A DNA stretch of 30,160 nucleotides from an uncultured Methanobrevibacter sp. (GTDB lineage: Archaea; Methanobacteriota; Methanobacteria; Methanobacteriales; Methanobacteriaceae), in NCBI RefSeq assembly GCF_900314695.1, contig NZ_OMWD01000027.1:18355-48514 (forward strand). Reading direction: 5' to 3'. This document shows, one piece after another, positions 1-7,790 of the stretch. Numbering within the stretch: position 1 is the first letter of the stretch; the number at the start of each line of letters is the position of its first letter. The notes beneath the pieces were generated by a model, which saw only the letters and a program-made list of their open reading frames with translations, made no database searches and was not told the DNA's origin. The position numbers and the translations under genes were made by a program.

Positions 1-99
1 ATAATCCTCATCATCTAAATCAGAATCATCATCATAATCCTCATCATCTAAATCAGAATCATCATCATAATCCTCATCATCTAAATCAGAATCATCATC
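1..99. repeat. Three tandem 33-bp repeats (11 codons each)
   Basis: Three head-to-tail copies of a 33-bp unit occupy 1-33, 34-66 and 67-99 and look identical. On the minus strand each encodes DDDSDLDDEDY. The unit is a multiple of three, so copy-number change would keep the reading frame. The array may continue to the left of the window. Confidence 0.9.
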
Positions 100-267
100 T
101 AAGTCCAAATCATCATCAAAATCATTTGAACTGGAAATTTGAATTGAATCATGAATATTGATTGAAGAAACATTAGCATCAGCAGCATATATTGATCCTA
201 TACACATTATAAGAAGTACTGAAATTAATGAAATTTTTAATAAATTTTTTGCATTAAAATATCTCAA
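1..267 (-). CDS. Acidic repeat exported surface protein, N-terminal part (runs off left edge)
   Basis: The reading frame is open from a TTG codon at 267 to the window edge, 89 codons. TTG is chosen because GGAGGTG lies seven bases upstream, and the nearby ATG is out of frame and soon meets a stop. The N-terminus is a signal peptide: LRYFNAKNLLK, then a hydrophobic stretch ending ..MCIGSIYAADA. After about 30 polar residues the chain becomes Asp/Glu-rich and enters 11-residue repeats (DDDSDLDDEDY, three copies before the edge). Such acidic, low-complexity exported proteins are common in Methanobrevibacter surface repertoires; the role could be cation binding or a spacer to a downstream adhesin domain, but that part is outside the window. 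No catalytic domain is visible. Function unknown. Confidence 0.72.
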   Translation of the reverse strand, partial: MRYFNAKNLLKISLISVLLIMCIGSIYAADANVSSINIHDSIQISSSNDFDDDLDLDDDSDLDDEDYDDDSDLDDEDYDDDSDLDDEDY

Positions 268-360
268 TTATTTTCACCTCCCAAATAATTATTAATACTA
301 CTTTATGACTATTCAAATATAAATAAGTTAAAGAAAAATATTTAAAGTTATAATAAAAAC

Positions 361-387
361 TTTAATCAAAGAAAAAAAGAAAAAGGG
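361..387 (-). terminator. U-rich terminator after the DUF1002 gene
   Basis: Directly after the stop codon the minus-strand transcript reads CCCTTTTTCTTTTTTTCTTT, an oligo-U run of the type that terminates archaeal RNA polymerase without a strong hairpin. Confidence 0.45.
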
Positions 388-1245
388 TTAAATCTGTCCT
401 ATGAAAGATTTAAACCAATTTAAAATACCATCTAATGAAAATCCACCATTTCCAGTTTCATTAAAAATTCCTGAAACTTTTTCTTTGTAAATGTTTACAT
501 CACCTTGTACATTTTGTACTTGTTCAATAGAATTGGCTAAATTTTCAATGTCTGAATTTGTAATGTTAATGTTGTTGTTTTGAACATGATTGTTAATGAC
601 ATTTACAATTCTATTATGGTCAGTTACATTATCCCTTGAAACTTGGTCTTTTACATCACTAACTAATTTAGACAAATCATCAGCATTCACATCTGAATTA
701 TTAACAATTTTTGCTTGAGTGTAAATTTCATCATTTGCGGCTTCTTTTACTTTTTCTGGAATTTTGACATCAGTCACTTCCTCATAAGAATTCATGATAC
801 CTGCAAGAGCAGATTCACCAGTAGCTTCAACAGGACTTGTGACATATACATGTCCTTTTGTAATTCCTGCTGATTTTAAAGCTGAAATGTACATATCACC
901 AGTAATTGTAGTGATTTTTGATTTATCAACACTTACTTGAAGTTTTTCATTATCGTTTAGATTAACTAATGCAGATGAAAGTATTTGACTTGAATCATAT
1001 GATTTTCCAGTAATTGAACTTGAAATTTGATTTACTTGATCTGCAGTAATAATTTTTGAACCCACATTATTTAAATCCAAATTGGATTGGCTTTTAAAAA
1101 AGCTGTCAACAACAGATTTATAATTTGAATTTGCATAAGTTGTCTCACCATAAGTTATTACAACATTAGAATCAGCTGAAAATCCAACTGGAATTAACAT
1201 ACCGATTACAATTAAAGCTAATATAGCAATAGTAATTTTACGCAT
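388..1245 (-). CDS. Exported DUF1002-family protein
   Basis: The 285-residue product begins with a clear signal peptide (MRKITIAILALIVIG.., cleavage likely after GFSA). The mature part resembles DUF1002 proteins, known mostly from Firmicutes: the stretch around residues 137-155 (YVTSPVEATGESALAGIMNSY) is the family's most recognisable block, followed by a helical region. The C-terminal 90 residues are Asn-rich and polar and end in an amphipathic helix (LDGILNWFKSFIGQI). There is no anchor motif, so it is probably secreted or loosely wall-bound. AGGTGA lies upstream of the ATG (1250-1255 region). It stands alone: the next minus-strand gene upstream is RNase HI, about 200 bp away. The biochemical role of DUF1002 is not established. 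Family call moderately sure. Confidence 0.75.
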   Translation of the reverse strand: MRKITIAILALIVIGMLIPVGFSADSNVVITYGETTYANSNYKSVVDSFFKSQSNLDLNNVGSKIITADQVNQISSSITGKSYDSSQILSSALVNLNDNEKLQVSVDKSKITTITGDMYISALKSAGITKGHVYVTSPVEATGESALAGIMNSYEEVTDVKIPEKVKEAANDEIYTQAKIVNNSDVNADDLSKLVSDVKDQVSRDNVTDHNRIVNVINNHVQNNNINITNSDIENLANSIEQVQNVQGDVNIYKEKVSGIFNETGNGGFSLDGILNWFKSFIGQI

Positions 1246-1442
1246 AATTTTTCACCTCAATTAAATTCTTATCTTAGATTATTCGAAGTAATATTTAAAT
1301 GTTTCATTTTTTTAAATATTTTTTAAAAAATTTTAGATATAAAAAATTATGTAAAAAATAGACAATGATATAAAAATATATTCTAAAAATTGTTCAATTA
1401 TATTATGAAAAAAGATTTCAATTCTGCAAACTTTTAATCTGA

Positions 1443-1985
1443 TTATTTTGTTCCAAGCAGAGGGTCAGGTTGATTATTATATCCAATTGTTTTACCTGTT
1501 TTTTTAGTAGCAATTTTGGCTTTGACAGCCAATTCATCCGCTTCATTATTCAAAACATTGTTTGAATGACCTTTAACTTTAACAAACAAAATTTCACAGT
1601 TGACACTTTCAATATCGCCCATCAACTTCCAAATTGCTTTGATTAACTTAAGGTTTTCAATCGGTTTGTTGTCAGATTTCTTCCATCCTCTTTTTTCCCA
1701 ATTTTTAGCCCATTGAGTAAATATTCCAATGCAATAACCACTGTCAGTATATATTTCCACATTGTCCTCATTTACACAACTTTGAAGAAAGTCCCTCATA
1801 GCAGCATAGATTGCATACAATTCCATTTCATTATTAGTCGTGAGCTTACATCCACCACTTTGATTTGATAATCTTTGACCATTTTTAAAACAAATAAATG
1901 CCCAACCCCCTTCTTTACGCAAATATTTGCCATTTTCTTTAGCCATAGTGGCTGCGCCATCCGTAAAATAAGAATACGTGTTCAT
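1443..1985 (-). CDS. rnhA: Ribonuclease HI (type 1 RNase H)
   Basis: Degrades the RNA strand of RNA-DNA hybrids. With the start at 1985 the protein has 180 residues. The four carboxylates of the RNase HI site are present: Asp9 in YFTDGAA, Glu55 in TNNEMEL, Asp81 in YTDSGYC and Asp150 in NNEADELA, plus His140 in KGHSN. Frame-compatible starts exist at 2003 and 1985; 1985 is preferred because AAGGTGA (1994-2000) sits eight bases upstream, while the longer form has no ribosome-binding site. The usual archaeal enzyme is RNase HII, so a type 1 enzyme is an accessory, probably acquired, gene in this lineage. A basic tail of about 30 residues follows the catalytic core. Confidence 0.93.
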   Translation of the reverse strand: MNTYSYFTDGAATMAKENGKYLRKEGGWAFICFKNGQRLSNQSGGCKLTTNNEMELYAIYAAMRDFLQSCVNEDNVEIYTDSGYCIGIFTQWAKNWEKRGWKKSDNKPIENLKLIKAIWKLMGDIESVNCEILFVKVKGHSNNVLNNEADELAVKAKIATKKTGKTIGYNNQPDPLLGTK

Positions 1986-2131
1986 TTTAAGCTTCACCTT
2001 CATTTCATAATATATAATGCATAATATATTAAACTTTTCCAGACTTAAATGAGGAAATTACTGTGCAATATTACAAATTTTTATATTCCTTTTTAAAAGA
2101 TTTATTAATTCAAAAGCTCTAATATCTATTA

Positions 2132-2362
2132 ATGAAACAATTAATCACCCCAATGAAAAACAAGTTGGGCAAATCCTTGCAATATTCGCATTTCTGCTTA
2201 TACAGGCCCCTATTGTGATTTGACTTTACCACAATACACTGCAGACATTGTTAACATTGGTATCCAAAACACAAACTTCAGTACATAATAGATACTGGAG
2301 TGGCAATGCTCATTATGGTTGCAATTTCTGCTTTTGCAACAGTGGAAATTTCCTATTTGTGA
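2132..2362 (+). pseudogene. Eroded N-terminal fragment of an ABC transporter (permease half, MdlB/LmrA type)
   Basis: Three reading frames in succession spell the start of an exporter-type ABC protein. Frame a from ATG 2132: MKQLITPMKNKLG. Frame b from 2170: QILAIFAFLLIQA. Frame c from 2211: YCDLTLPQYTADIVNIGIQN then a stop at 2286. A further shift from 2288 gives IDTGVAMLIMVAISAFATV and then a stop at 2360. In intact homologues these pieces are contiguous: first transmembrane helix, the conserved (A/S)YCDL.LP.YT(A/S)DIVN.GIQ segment, second helix. The nucleotide-binding domain and the rest of the permease are absent. At least three frameshifts and two stops rule out function. It is the only plus-strand gene trace between the RNase HI and SDR genes; the bases up to about 2460 hold nothing else I recognise. 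Confidence 0.78.
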
Positions 2363-2460
2363 AATTATCGAACATAGAAGCCATTAAGAACTTTTAAAGC
2401 TTAAAGGACATTAATACAATACCTTAAACGCCCAATCAAAAGAAAATATCATATAAAAAA

Positions 2461-2492
2461 AATAGAAAAAAGTAAGGTTAAAAAAAACCTTA
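2461..2492 (-). terminator. Hairpin plus U-tract after the SDR gene
   Basis: TAAGGTT (2473-2479) pairs with AACCTTA (2486-2492), a 7-bp stem that includes the stop codon of the SDR gene. On the minus strand it is followed by CTTTTTTC and a second T-run. This has the shape of an intrinsic terminator. Confidence 0.6.
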
Positions 2493-3230
2493 TTGTAATA
2501 CGAATCCACCGTTAGGAGAAATTACTTGACCGGTCAAGTAACCTGCACCTAAAATGTATTCCAATGCTCCTGCAATTTCTTCCACTTCACCTATATGTCC
2601 GAGAGGGATTGTTGCTGCAAGTGCATTTAATTCATCCTGGTTTACTCCACGTAACATATCAGTCATAATCATACCAGGAGCAATAGCATTTACTCTTACT
2701 TTTCTTGGAGCAAATTCTAAAGCAAGTGCTCTGCATAGACCGATTACTCCAGTTTTTGCAGCACAGTAATCAGCTTGGTTGATTACACCAGTTAATCCAC
2801 CAACAGAGGCTGTACATACAATTGCGGTTTCACGGTCAACCATATAAGGCAAGCATAAGTGACACATGTGCATCATACTTACCAGGTTTGTGTTAATTAC
2901 TCTTTCATAATCTTCCGGCTGTAAGTCAATGAAGTTGGAATTGTTTGTAATACCAGCATTGTTTACTAAAGCATCAATTTCTTCACCAAATGCATCTACA
3001 GTTGCTTTTACTAATTTTTCACAGTCTTCGAATTTACTTACGTCAGCTTGTACTGCAATAGCATCCACACCATATTCTGATTTGATTTCTTCAATTAAAT
3101 CTTCAGTTAACTGTTTAGATGAGTCACTTCTGTAGTTAATAGCTACATTGTATCCAAGTTCACCTAATTTCAAAGCCATTGCCTTACCTATTCCTCTAGA
3201 TCCACCAGTAATTATTGCATTTTTTGCCAT
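2490..3230 (-). CDS. Short-chain dehydrogenase/reductase, FabG-like
   Basis: A classical 246-residue SDR with a Rossmann fold that binds NAD(P)H. Visible motifs: TGGSRGIGKA near residues 8-17 (dinucleotide loop), NNAG at 90-93, Asn114 and the catalytic Ser142, Tyr155 and Lys159 (..TASVGG.., YCAAK). Sequence and length are closest to 3-oxoacyl-ACP reductase (FabG). Methanogens do not have a bacterial fatty-acid cycle, so the real substrate is uncertain: a ketoacyl or sugar-type carbonyl compound is possible. Start: ATG at 3230 with TTTAGGTGA just upstream, and a TATA-like stretch (TTTATATAAATAA, about 3258-3272) further up. It is monocistronic, with a hairpin terminator overlapping its stop. 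Confidence 0.9.
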   Translation of the reverse strand: MAKNAIITGGSRGIGKAMALKLGELGYNVAINYRSDSSKQLTEDLIEEIKSEYGVDAIAVQADVSKFEDCEKLVKATVDAFGEEIDALVNNAGITNNSNFIDLQPEDYERVINTNLVSMMHMCHLCLPYMVDRETAIVCTASVGGLTGVINQADYCAAKTGVIGLCRALALEFAPRKVRVNAIAPGMIMTDMLRGVNQDELNALAATIPLGHIGEVEEIAGALEYILGAGYLTGQVISPNGGFVLQ

Positions 3231-3400
3231 TTTTTCACCTAAATTTTTTTGTAATATTATTTATATAAACAAACATTTTTAAATTTTATGAATTTTATTC
3301 AAAATTTACAGTTTAATAAAAAAATTTATAAAAAATATTTAGTTGTGATTTAATATAATTTAATAATATTCAAAATGTAAAAAATAAATGTAAATCTTAA

Positions 3401-3437
3401 ACAAAAAGAGTACCTATAATGAAGATTTCATTATAGG
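3401..3437 (-). terminator. Perfect 11-bp hairpin terminator after the TPR gene
   Basis: CCTATAATGAA (3413-3423) and TTCATTATAGG (3427-3437) form a perfect 11-bp stem with a three-base loop. In the minus-strand transcript it follows the TPR stop codon by about 14 bases and is itself followed by TACTCTTTTTG. Confidence 0.65.
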
Positions 3438-3450
3438 CTAAAAAAACAGT

Positions 3451-4266
3451 TTAATTGTTTTTCTTAATTTCATCCCAAATTTCTTGAGAGTCATCATCTA
3501 AAGATTTGATGGAATTTGCCTTCTTGAAAAAATTATCTGCATTTTGATAATCTTCAAGTCCAACATAACATAATGCTTTTCCTTTAAATGCTTTGAATGA
3601 TTTTTCATCACGTTTTAAAATAGTATTATACACATCTAAAGACTCATTATATTCTCCGTTTAATCTATATGAATTGGCAACATCAAACCAAGCATCCAAA
3701 TTTTCTTCATTTAATGCAAGAGATTTGATTAATTCTTCAGTTGCATCATCATATTTTTCCAAATTCATCAATGCTTGTGCCTTTACATGATAAGCCTGCC
3801 AATTATTGAAATTGACCTCAATAGCCTTGTCACAAAGTTCAATAACCCTTACATTAGTACGTAACTCATCAGTTAATCTACCATCATCCAGCATGTATAA
3901 TTTTCTTTTAGCTCTTCTAACATAATCTGCATCCCTGTTTAATGCTCTTTTTGCATCCAGGGAGGATTCCTTAATAAATTCAGGAACATCATCCGAATCA
4001 ATGATTTCAGCTCTGAATTGAGAAATTTCATCTTTGATTTCTGAAATTTGATCAATTGCCTCTTCACCAAAATCTTCCAAATCAAACTCATCAATTTGCT
4101 GTTTAAATTCAGTAGAATCTAATTCCTTTAAAATCTCCTTTGTCTCATCCCTTAAAAAATCAATACTATCGGAAATTGATTGAATCACAGGGGATTCAAA
4201 GTAAACTTTATCTGTACTCCTTCTGTTAACCTTAATATCATCCCAGTCATCAGATTCCTTTTTCAT
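3451..4266 (-). CDS. Tetratricopeptide-repeat protein
   Basis: The 271-residue protein has no signal peptide. Residues 1-125 are acidic and charged, rich in predicted coiled helix (ISDSIDFLRDETKEILKELD..). Residues 140-260 hold three to four TPR units with the usual W/L-G-Y-A pattern, for example NWQAYHVKAQALMNLEKYDDA, then LDAWFDVANSYRLNGEYNESL and SFKAFKGKALCYVGLEDYQNA. TPR domains act as protein-protein scaffolds; the partner cannot be told from the sequence. ATG start at 4266 with AGGTG upstream (about 4272-4276). It is divergently oriented from the flavodoxin-like gene and separated from it by 173 bp that must hold both promoters. Confidence 0.85.
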   Translation of the reverse strand: MKKESDDWDDIKVNRRSTDKVYFESPVIQSISDSIDFLRDETKEILKELDSTEFKQQIDEFDLEDFGEEAIDQISEIKDEISQFRAEIIDSDDVPEFIKESSLDAKRALNRDADYVRRAKRKLYMLDDGRLTDELRTNVRVIELCDKAIEVNFNNWQAYHVKAQALMNLEKYDDATEELIKSLALNEENLDAWFDVANSYRLNGEYNESLDVYNTILKRDEKSFKAFKGKALCYVGLEDYQNADNFFKKANSIKSLDDDSQEIWDEIKKNN

Positions 4267-4396
4267 AATAACACCTAATTAATAATTAGTTATTCATATT
4301 ATTTATTTTAAATGATTTTGTCAACAATAGTCAATTAATTCATGAAAATTTAACCACCATGTAACCTACAAAATTATTATCAAAAAATTAACAAAG

Positions 4397-4433
4397 TATA
4401 TATTTAAAAAAGTTATAATAACTTTAAAGGTGA
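4397..4433 (+). promoter_or_regulatory. TATA box and ribosome-binding site of the flavodoxin-like gene
   Basis: TATATATTTAAA (4397-4408) lies about 26 bases before AAAGGTGA (4426-4433), which is seven bases before the ATG at 4440. The leader is therefore predicted to be very short, beginning near the ribosome-binding site. Confidence 0.55.
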
Positions 4434-4439
4434 ATTTAA

Positions 4440-4847
4440 ATGAAAATAGCTATCAGATATTACACAAAAACTGGAAATACAAAAAAACTAGCTGAAGCAA
4501 TTGGAAGTGCAATTAACGTTGAAGCAAAAACTATCGACGAACCATTAACAGAAGATGTCGATTTACTATTTTTAGGAAGTGCAGTTTATGCTGCCGGAAT
4601 TGACAAAAGAGTAAAAGAATTCATCGAAAGCATTAACGTGAATGTTGGTGAAGTTGTTAACTTCTCATCAGCGGCTTTAATCGAGTCAACATACAAGCAA
4701 GTAAAAAAACAAGTTGAAGCAAAAGGATTAAAAATGAGTGAAAATGAATTTCACTGTAGAGGAGCATTCAAATTTGTTCACAGAGGCCATCCTGATGAAA
4801 CAGATTTAAAAAATGCTCAAGAATTTGCAAAAAAAGTAATAATTTAA
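4440..4847 (+). CDS. Flavodoxin-like protein
   Basis: A 135-residue protein with the flavodoxin fold. The N-terminus MKIAIRYYTKTGNTKKLAEAI carries the phosphate-binding loop (TKTGNTKK, matching T/S-x-T-G-N-T) for FMN, and LLFLGSAVYAAGID matches the second flavin loop, where flavodoxins have a G-S/T-x-x-Y/W pattern. A small electron-transfer role using FMN is likely, perhaps serving a redox enzyme under oxygen or iron stress, but no partner lies beside it. The C-terminal half is basic and contains one Cys (FHCRGAF), close to the pattern of small flavodoxin-like proteins that are shorter than classical ones (about 150-170 residues). It converges with the downstream minus-strand membrane gene with only two bases between the stops. 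Confidence 0.85.
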   Translation: MKIAIRYYTKTGNTKKLAEAIGSAINVEAKTIDEPLTEDVDLLFLGSAVYAAGIDKRVKEFIESINVNVGEVVNFSSAALIESTYKQVKKQVEAKGLKMSENEFHCRGAFKFVHRGHPDETDLKNAQEFAKKVII

Positions 4848-4849
4848 AT

Positions 4850-5647
4850 TTACTTATTCTTTTTAACTAATTTTTCCAGCCTATCAAATTCTTTATCAAC
4901 ATGTTTCATCACAATAGCAACCGTCAATGTTGCAGTACCTACACCAGATAAAAGAAAACCACTCCAAACTAAAACCAATGAATTAATTTTTCCCCATCCT
5001 GAAGATCCCAAAATGGAATAACCATTACTGGTGAATGCATTGGAAACCATGACAAGTGAATTTAAAGGAGAAACATTTTCAACAATCATAGTAACTATGA
5101 AACTGATAAAGATTATTGAATACAACAATATTATTGTAATTCCCAAACTATTAGTTTCAGTGAATTCTACAAATTTATGATAATACATTTTAACGAAGTA
5201 GAGATACAACGGAGCATGTATAATATCCACCAAATTAACAAAAGTCACGCCAAAAATCAAAAAGTTTATAGAACCGAATGGAACTAATAATAATAGCATT
5301 AATTTATGTTTTAAAGAATCCGGCTTGATTTTGGTCGCCAAGAAACATGAAAGTATAATATCTATATATGCAATGTTAACTATTTCAGGACCCCATGAAA
5401 ATAGAATATACAACATAGTAACAGTGAAAATCAATATCATGGACAGGTAATAAATTTGTCTTAATGCAGGTATTTCTTCTTCAGGGAAGTATTCTCGAAT
5501 ATTGAATAATGCAGAATTTTTTAAAGTAGTATTATGCATTAAATAGTTCACTGTAAATTTTCCAACGCGAAATATAACAGTGAAAATAATGAGTGCTAAT
5601 ACAATCTGGGCCAAAGTAAATAATACAAAAAATTCACTTTCATTCAT
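4850..5647 (-). CDS. Channel-like six-helix membrane protein, paralogue B
   Basis: 265 residues with about six hydrophobic segments. The last third has the layout of a cation-channel pore: helix (ITIILLYSIIFISFIVTMI), then VENVSPLNSLVMVSNAFTSN, GYSILGSSGWGKI, then a Gly-rich last helix (VWSGFLLSGVGTATLTVAI). This matches the E-x-(W/s)-s-P-x-d-a ... T-x-G-Y-G-D ... G-(K/R) pattern of two-helix ion-channel pores, except that the filter reads TSNGYSILG instead of TVGYGD. No S4-like arginine ladder or cytosolic RCK domain is seen. The C-terminus is a short charged helix (RLEKLVKKNK). Its ATG overlaps the stop of the upstream paralogue by one base (TAATG), so the two are co-translated. Function as a channel is inferred. 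Confidence 0.72.
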   Translation of the reverse strand: MNESEFFVLFTLAQIVLALIIFTVIFRVGKFTVNYLMHNTTLKNSALFNIREYFPEEEIPALRQIYYLSMILIFTVTMLYILFSWGPEIVNIAYIDIILSCFLATKIKPDSLKHKLMLLLLVPFGSINFLIFGVTFVNLVDIIHAPLYLYFVKMYYHKFVEFTETNSLGITIILLYSIIFISFIVTMIVENVSPLNSLVMVSNAFTSNGYSILGSSGWGKINSLVLVWSGFLLSGVGTATLTVAIVMKHVDKEFDRLEKLVKKNK

Positions 5648-6426
5648 TAATCTTTACCCCCATCCTCAATTATTTTTTCTAATCTCTTAATTCCTGCATT
5701 AAAATGCCTTAACAGAATAGCTGCAGTCAAAGTAGCAGTACCTGCACCTGAAATTATATAACCTCCCCAAACCAGGAAAATACTATTGATTTTCCCAGCA
5801 ATGGATGAACCCAACACAGCATAACCGTTACTGGTGAATGCATTGGAAACCATAACAAGTGAATCTAATGGATTTTTATTCTCGACAATTTGAGTTATTA
5901 AAAAACTAATAAAAATTATGGAAAATAACAAAAGTATAGTAATACCCAAACTATTAGAACGTGTATACTCAATAAACTTGTCATAAGCCAGTTTAACCAG
6001 ATATATTAAAGCTGGAATGTGAATTAAATCCAACCATCCCATGATTGTAGATCCAAACAATACATAAGAAAGTGAACCATAAGGAACAATCAGCAGCCAT
6101 AAAATCTTATTTTGAAATTTAGATTCATCCAATAGCATGACTGCAACTAATGAAATGAAAATATCAAAAATTGCGAAATAAAATACATCGCTTTCAGTAA
6201 ATGTTAAAGAATAAAAGATTGTGATAAAAAAACATGACATTAACACAAGATAAAAAACCTGTCTTAATGTATGCACTTCATCTTCAGGCAAAAATTCCTT
6301 AGGGTTTAAATATCTATTGGAACTGTTTTTCATTTTATTAAACAAAAATTTTGCAATTAAAGTTAAAACAAGAAAAATAATAATTTCAATTACAATATCA
6401 AAAATTGTTAGACCATGAAGATTCAC
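5647..6426 (-). CDS. Channel-like six-helix membrane protein, paralogue A
   Basis: 259 residues, clearly homologous to the downstream gene along the whole length; shared blocks include PE(D/E)E..LRQ.(F/Y)YL, SLVMVSNAFTSNGY and SGxGTATLT. The pore-like segment spans residues 182-212: VENKNPLDSLVMVSNAFTSN, GYAVLGSSIAGKI. The start is GTG at 6426, supported by AGGTG seven bases upstream; an ATG start is not available nearby. The pair is a tandem duplication; two similar subunits could form a hetero-oligomer. No soluble sensor domain is attached. Alternatives are a membrane protein that merely looks channel-like or a distant relative of K+-transporter pore repeats (TrkH/KtrB). Confidence 0.72.
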   Translation of the reverse strand: MNLHGLTIFDIVIEIIIFLVLTLIAKFLFNKMKNSSNRYLNPKEFLPEDEVHTLRQVFYLVLMSCFFITIFYSLTFTESDVFYFAIFDIFISLVAVMLLDESKFQNKILWLLIVPYGSLSYVLFGSTIMGWLDLIHIPALIYLVKLAYDKFIEYTRSNSLGITILLLFSIIFISFLITQIVENKNPLDSLVMVSNAFTSNGYAVLGSSIAGKINSIFLVWGGYIISGAGTATLTAAILLRHFNAGIKRLEKIIEDGGKD

Positions 6427-6641
6427 TTAAATACACCTAACATAATTTATATTGTTACTTATTATTAACATTTAGTATTAAAGAACTCAAAATTATTGAA
6501 AAAATTGTAAAATTACGAAGAAAAACATTTAACCGCATTAATTTCCAAATAATAATATATATTTTATTTAAAAAAAAATGAAAATTAAAAATCTGACTAA
6601 TTGTTAAATTTAAAAAATAAAATCATTCTTCTTTTTTAATT

Positions 6642-7766
6642 TCAATCGGATTTAGTATTGAATTTAATAATTTGGGAGAGATTTTCTATTTTTATAGTCT
6701 GTGATGCATAATCTTGATTGTCACCAACAAGCAGTACCTCTTCAAGCACATTGACCATGTTTGAATCTTTAAGAATCTCTATAGCTTCATCAAACTTATC
6801 TTCATATAATGCCAATCTGAATGCCTTTTTAATAGTGTTATTATAAATAAAAGTCTCCTTATCATATTGGAAGTTTTCATCCATATATATTTCTATAGCA
6901 TTTAAAAGTTCGTTAGCATTCAAATATCTATCCTGATGATTAACTGCCAAACATTTCATCACAATATTATCCAAATCTGAAGAAACATCCTCATTATAGT
7001 CACTTGGAGGAATTAATGTATTTCTCCATGGTTTTCCTTCAATGATTTCAACTAACGTATACCTATCGACATCATAAGGAAAGTGATTGGTCAATAAAAT
7101 ATAAAAGATTACTCCTAATGCATAGACATCAGTTGCAGGATAAAATTCATTATTAAAGCATTCACGTGCCATGAACTGTTTCGTACCACCTATAACTGGA
7201 CCGTATGGAGCGGAAGAAATTTTTCTTGAAAATCCAAAATCGGATAGCTTTATTACAATACGTTCCTGAGAATTGAAACTTAACAGAATATTACTGGGCT
7301 TAATGTCACCATGCACAATAGGCATATCAGATAAATGAAGATATGATAAGCCAAATGATATATGCTGCACTAAAAACAATGCCCAGGATACAGGAATCAG
7401 AATATTTGAATTAATAAAAGAAAGCATATACTTCTTTAAGTCGCCACCAGGAACATATTCCATAATAAAATAAACTAAATCAACGGAGTTATCATCACCA
7501 TATGAAGGAATGATTCCCGCATCGTAAATATCAATGATATTCTCATGTTTTAACTGACAGGCCATCCTAGCTTCATACAATATTAAATTTAAATCTGAAC
7601 TGGATGTTAAAGGTTTTTTAATTATTTTAATGACTTGCAGATCATCTAAAAAAACATGTTTTATAAGACATATTTCTGAAAAAGAACTGGAAAGCAAGAA
7701 TTTTTCAACTTTATATTTTCCCTGAAAAAATTCATCAATAATATTTTCCACATCACCCGAATCCAT
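6642..7766 (-). CDS. Hanks-type serine/threonine protein kinase
   Basis: A soluble 374-residue kinase with no transmembrane helix. Key positions: Lys47 (QVIKII), Glu65 in helix C (LYEARM), HGDIKPSN at 152-159 with Asp154, Lys156 and Asn159, and DFG at 176-178, so the phosphotransfer residues are present. The glycine-rich loop is unusual: FLLSSSFSEICLI (24-35) has no glycine at all. HRD is HGD, a non-RD kinase, and the APE motif reads ARE. Residues about 300-374 form a helical tail unlike known sensor domains. Start uncertain: ATG 7766 or GTG 7775, neither with a good ribosome-binding site. It follows the winged-helix/FHA gene by about 24 bases, which suggests one transcript and a kinase/phospho-reader pair. 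Confidence 0.9.
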   Translation of the reverse strand: MDSGDVENIIDEFFQGKYKVEKFLLSSSFSEICLIKHVFLDDLQVIKIIKKPLTSSSDLNLILYEARMACQLKHENIIDIYDAGIIPSYGDDNSVDLVYFIMEYVPGGDLKKYMLSFINSNILIPVSWALFLVQHISFGLSYLHLSDMPIVHGDIKPSNILLSFNSQERIVIKLSDFGFSRKISSAPYGPVIGGTKQFMARECFNNEFYPATDVYALGVIFYILLTNHFPYDVDRYTLVEIIEGKPWRNTLIPPSDYNEDVSSDLDNIVMKCLAVNHQDRYLNANELLNAIEIYMDENFQYDKETFIYNNTIKKAFRLALYEDKFDEAIEILKDSNMVNVLEEVLLVGDNQDYASQTIKIENLSQIIKFNTKSD

Positions 7767-7790
7767 AAAAACCACAAAAAGAATTAATTG

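Noticed and set aside
1..99. CRISPR-like array
   Set aside because: The 33-bp units are directly tandem with no spacers and encode an acidic peptide repeat in frame.
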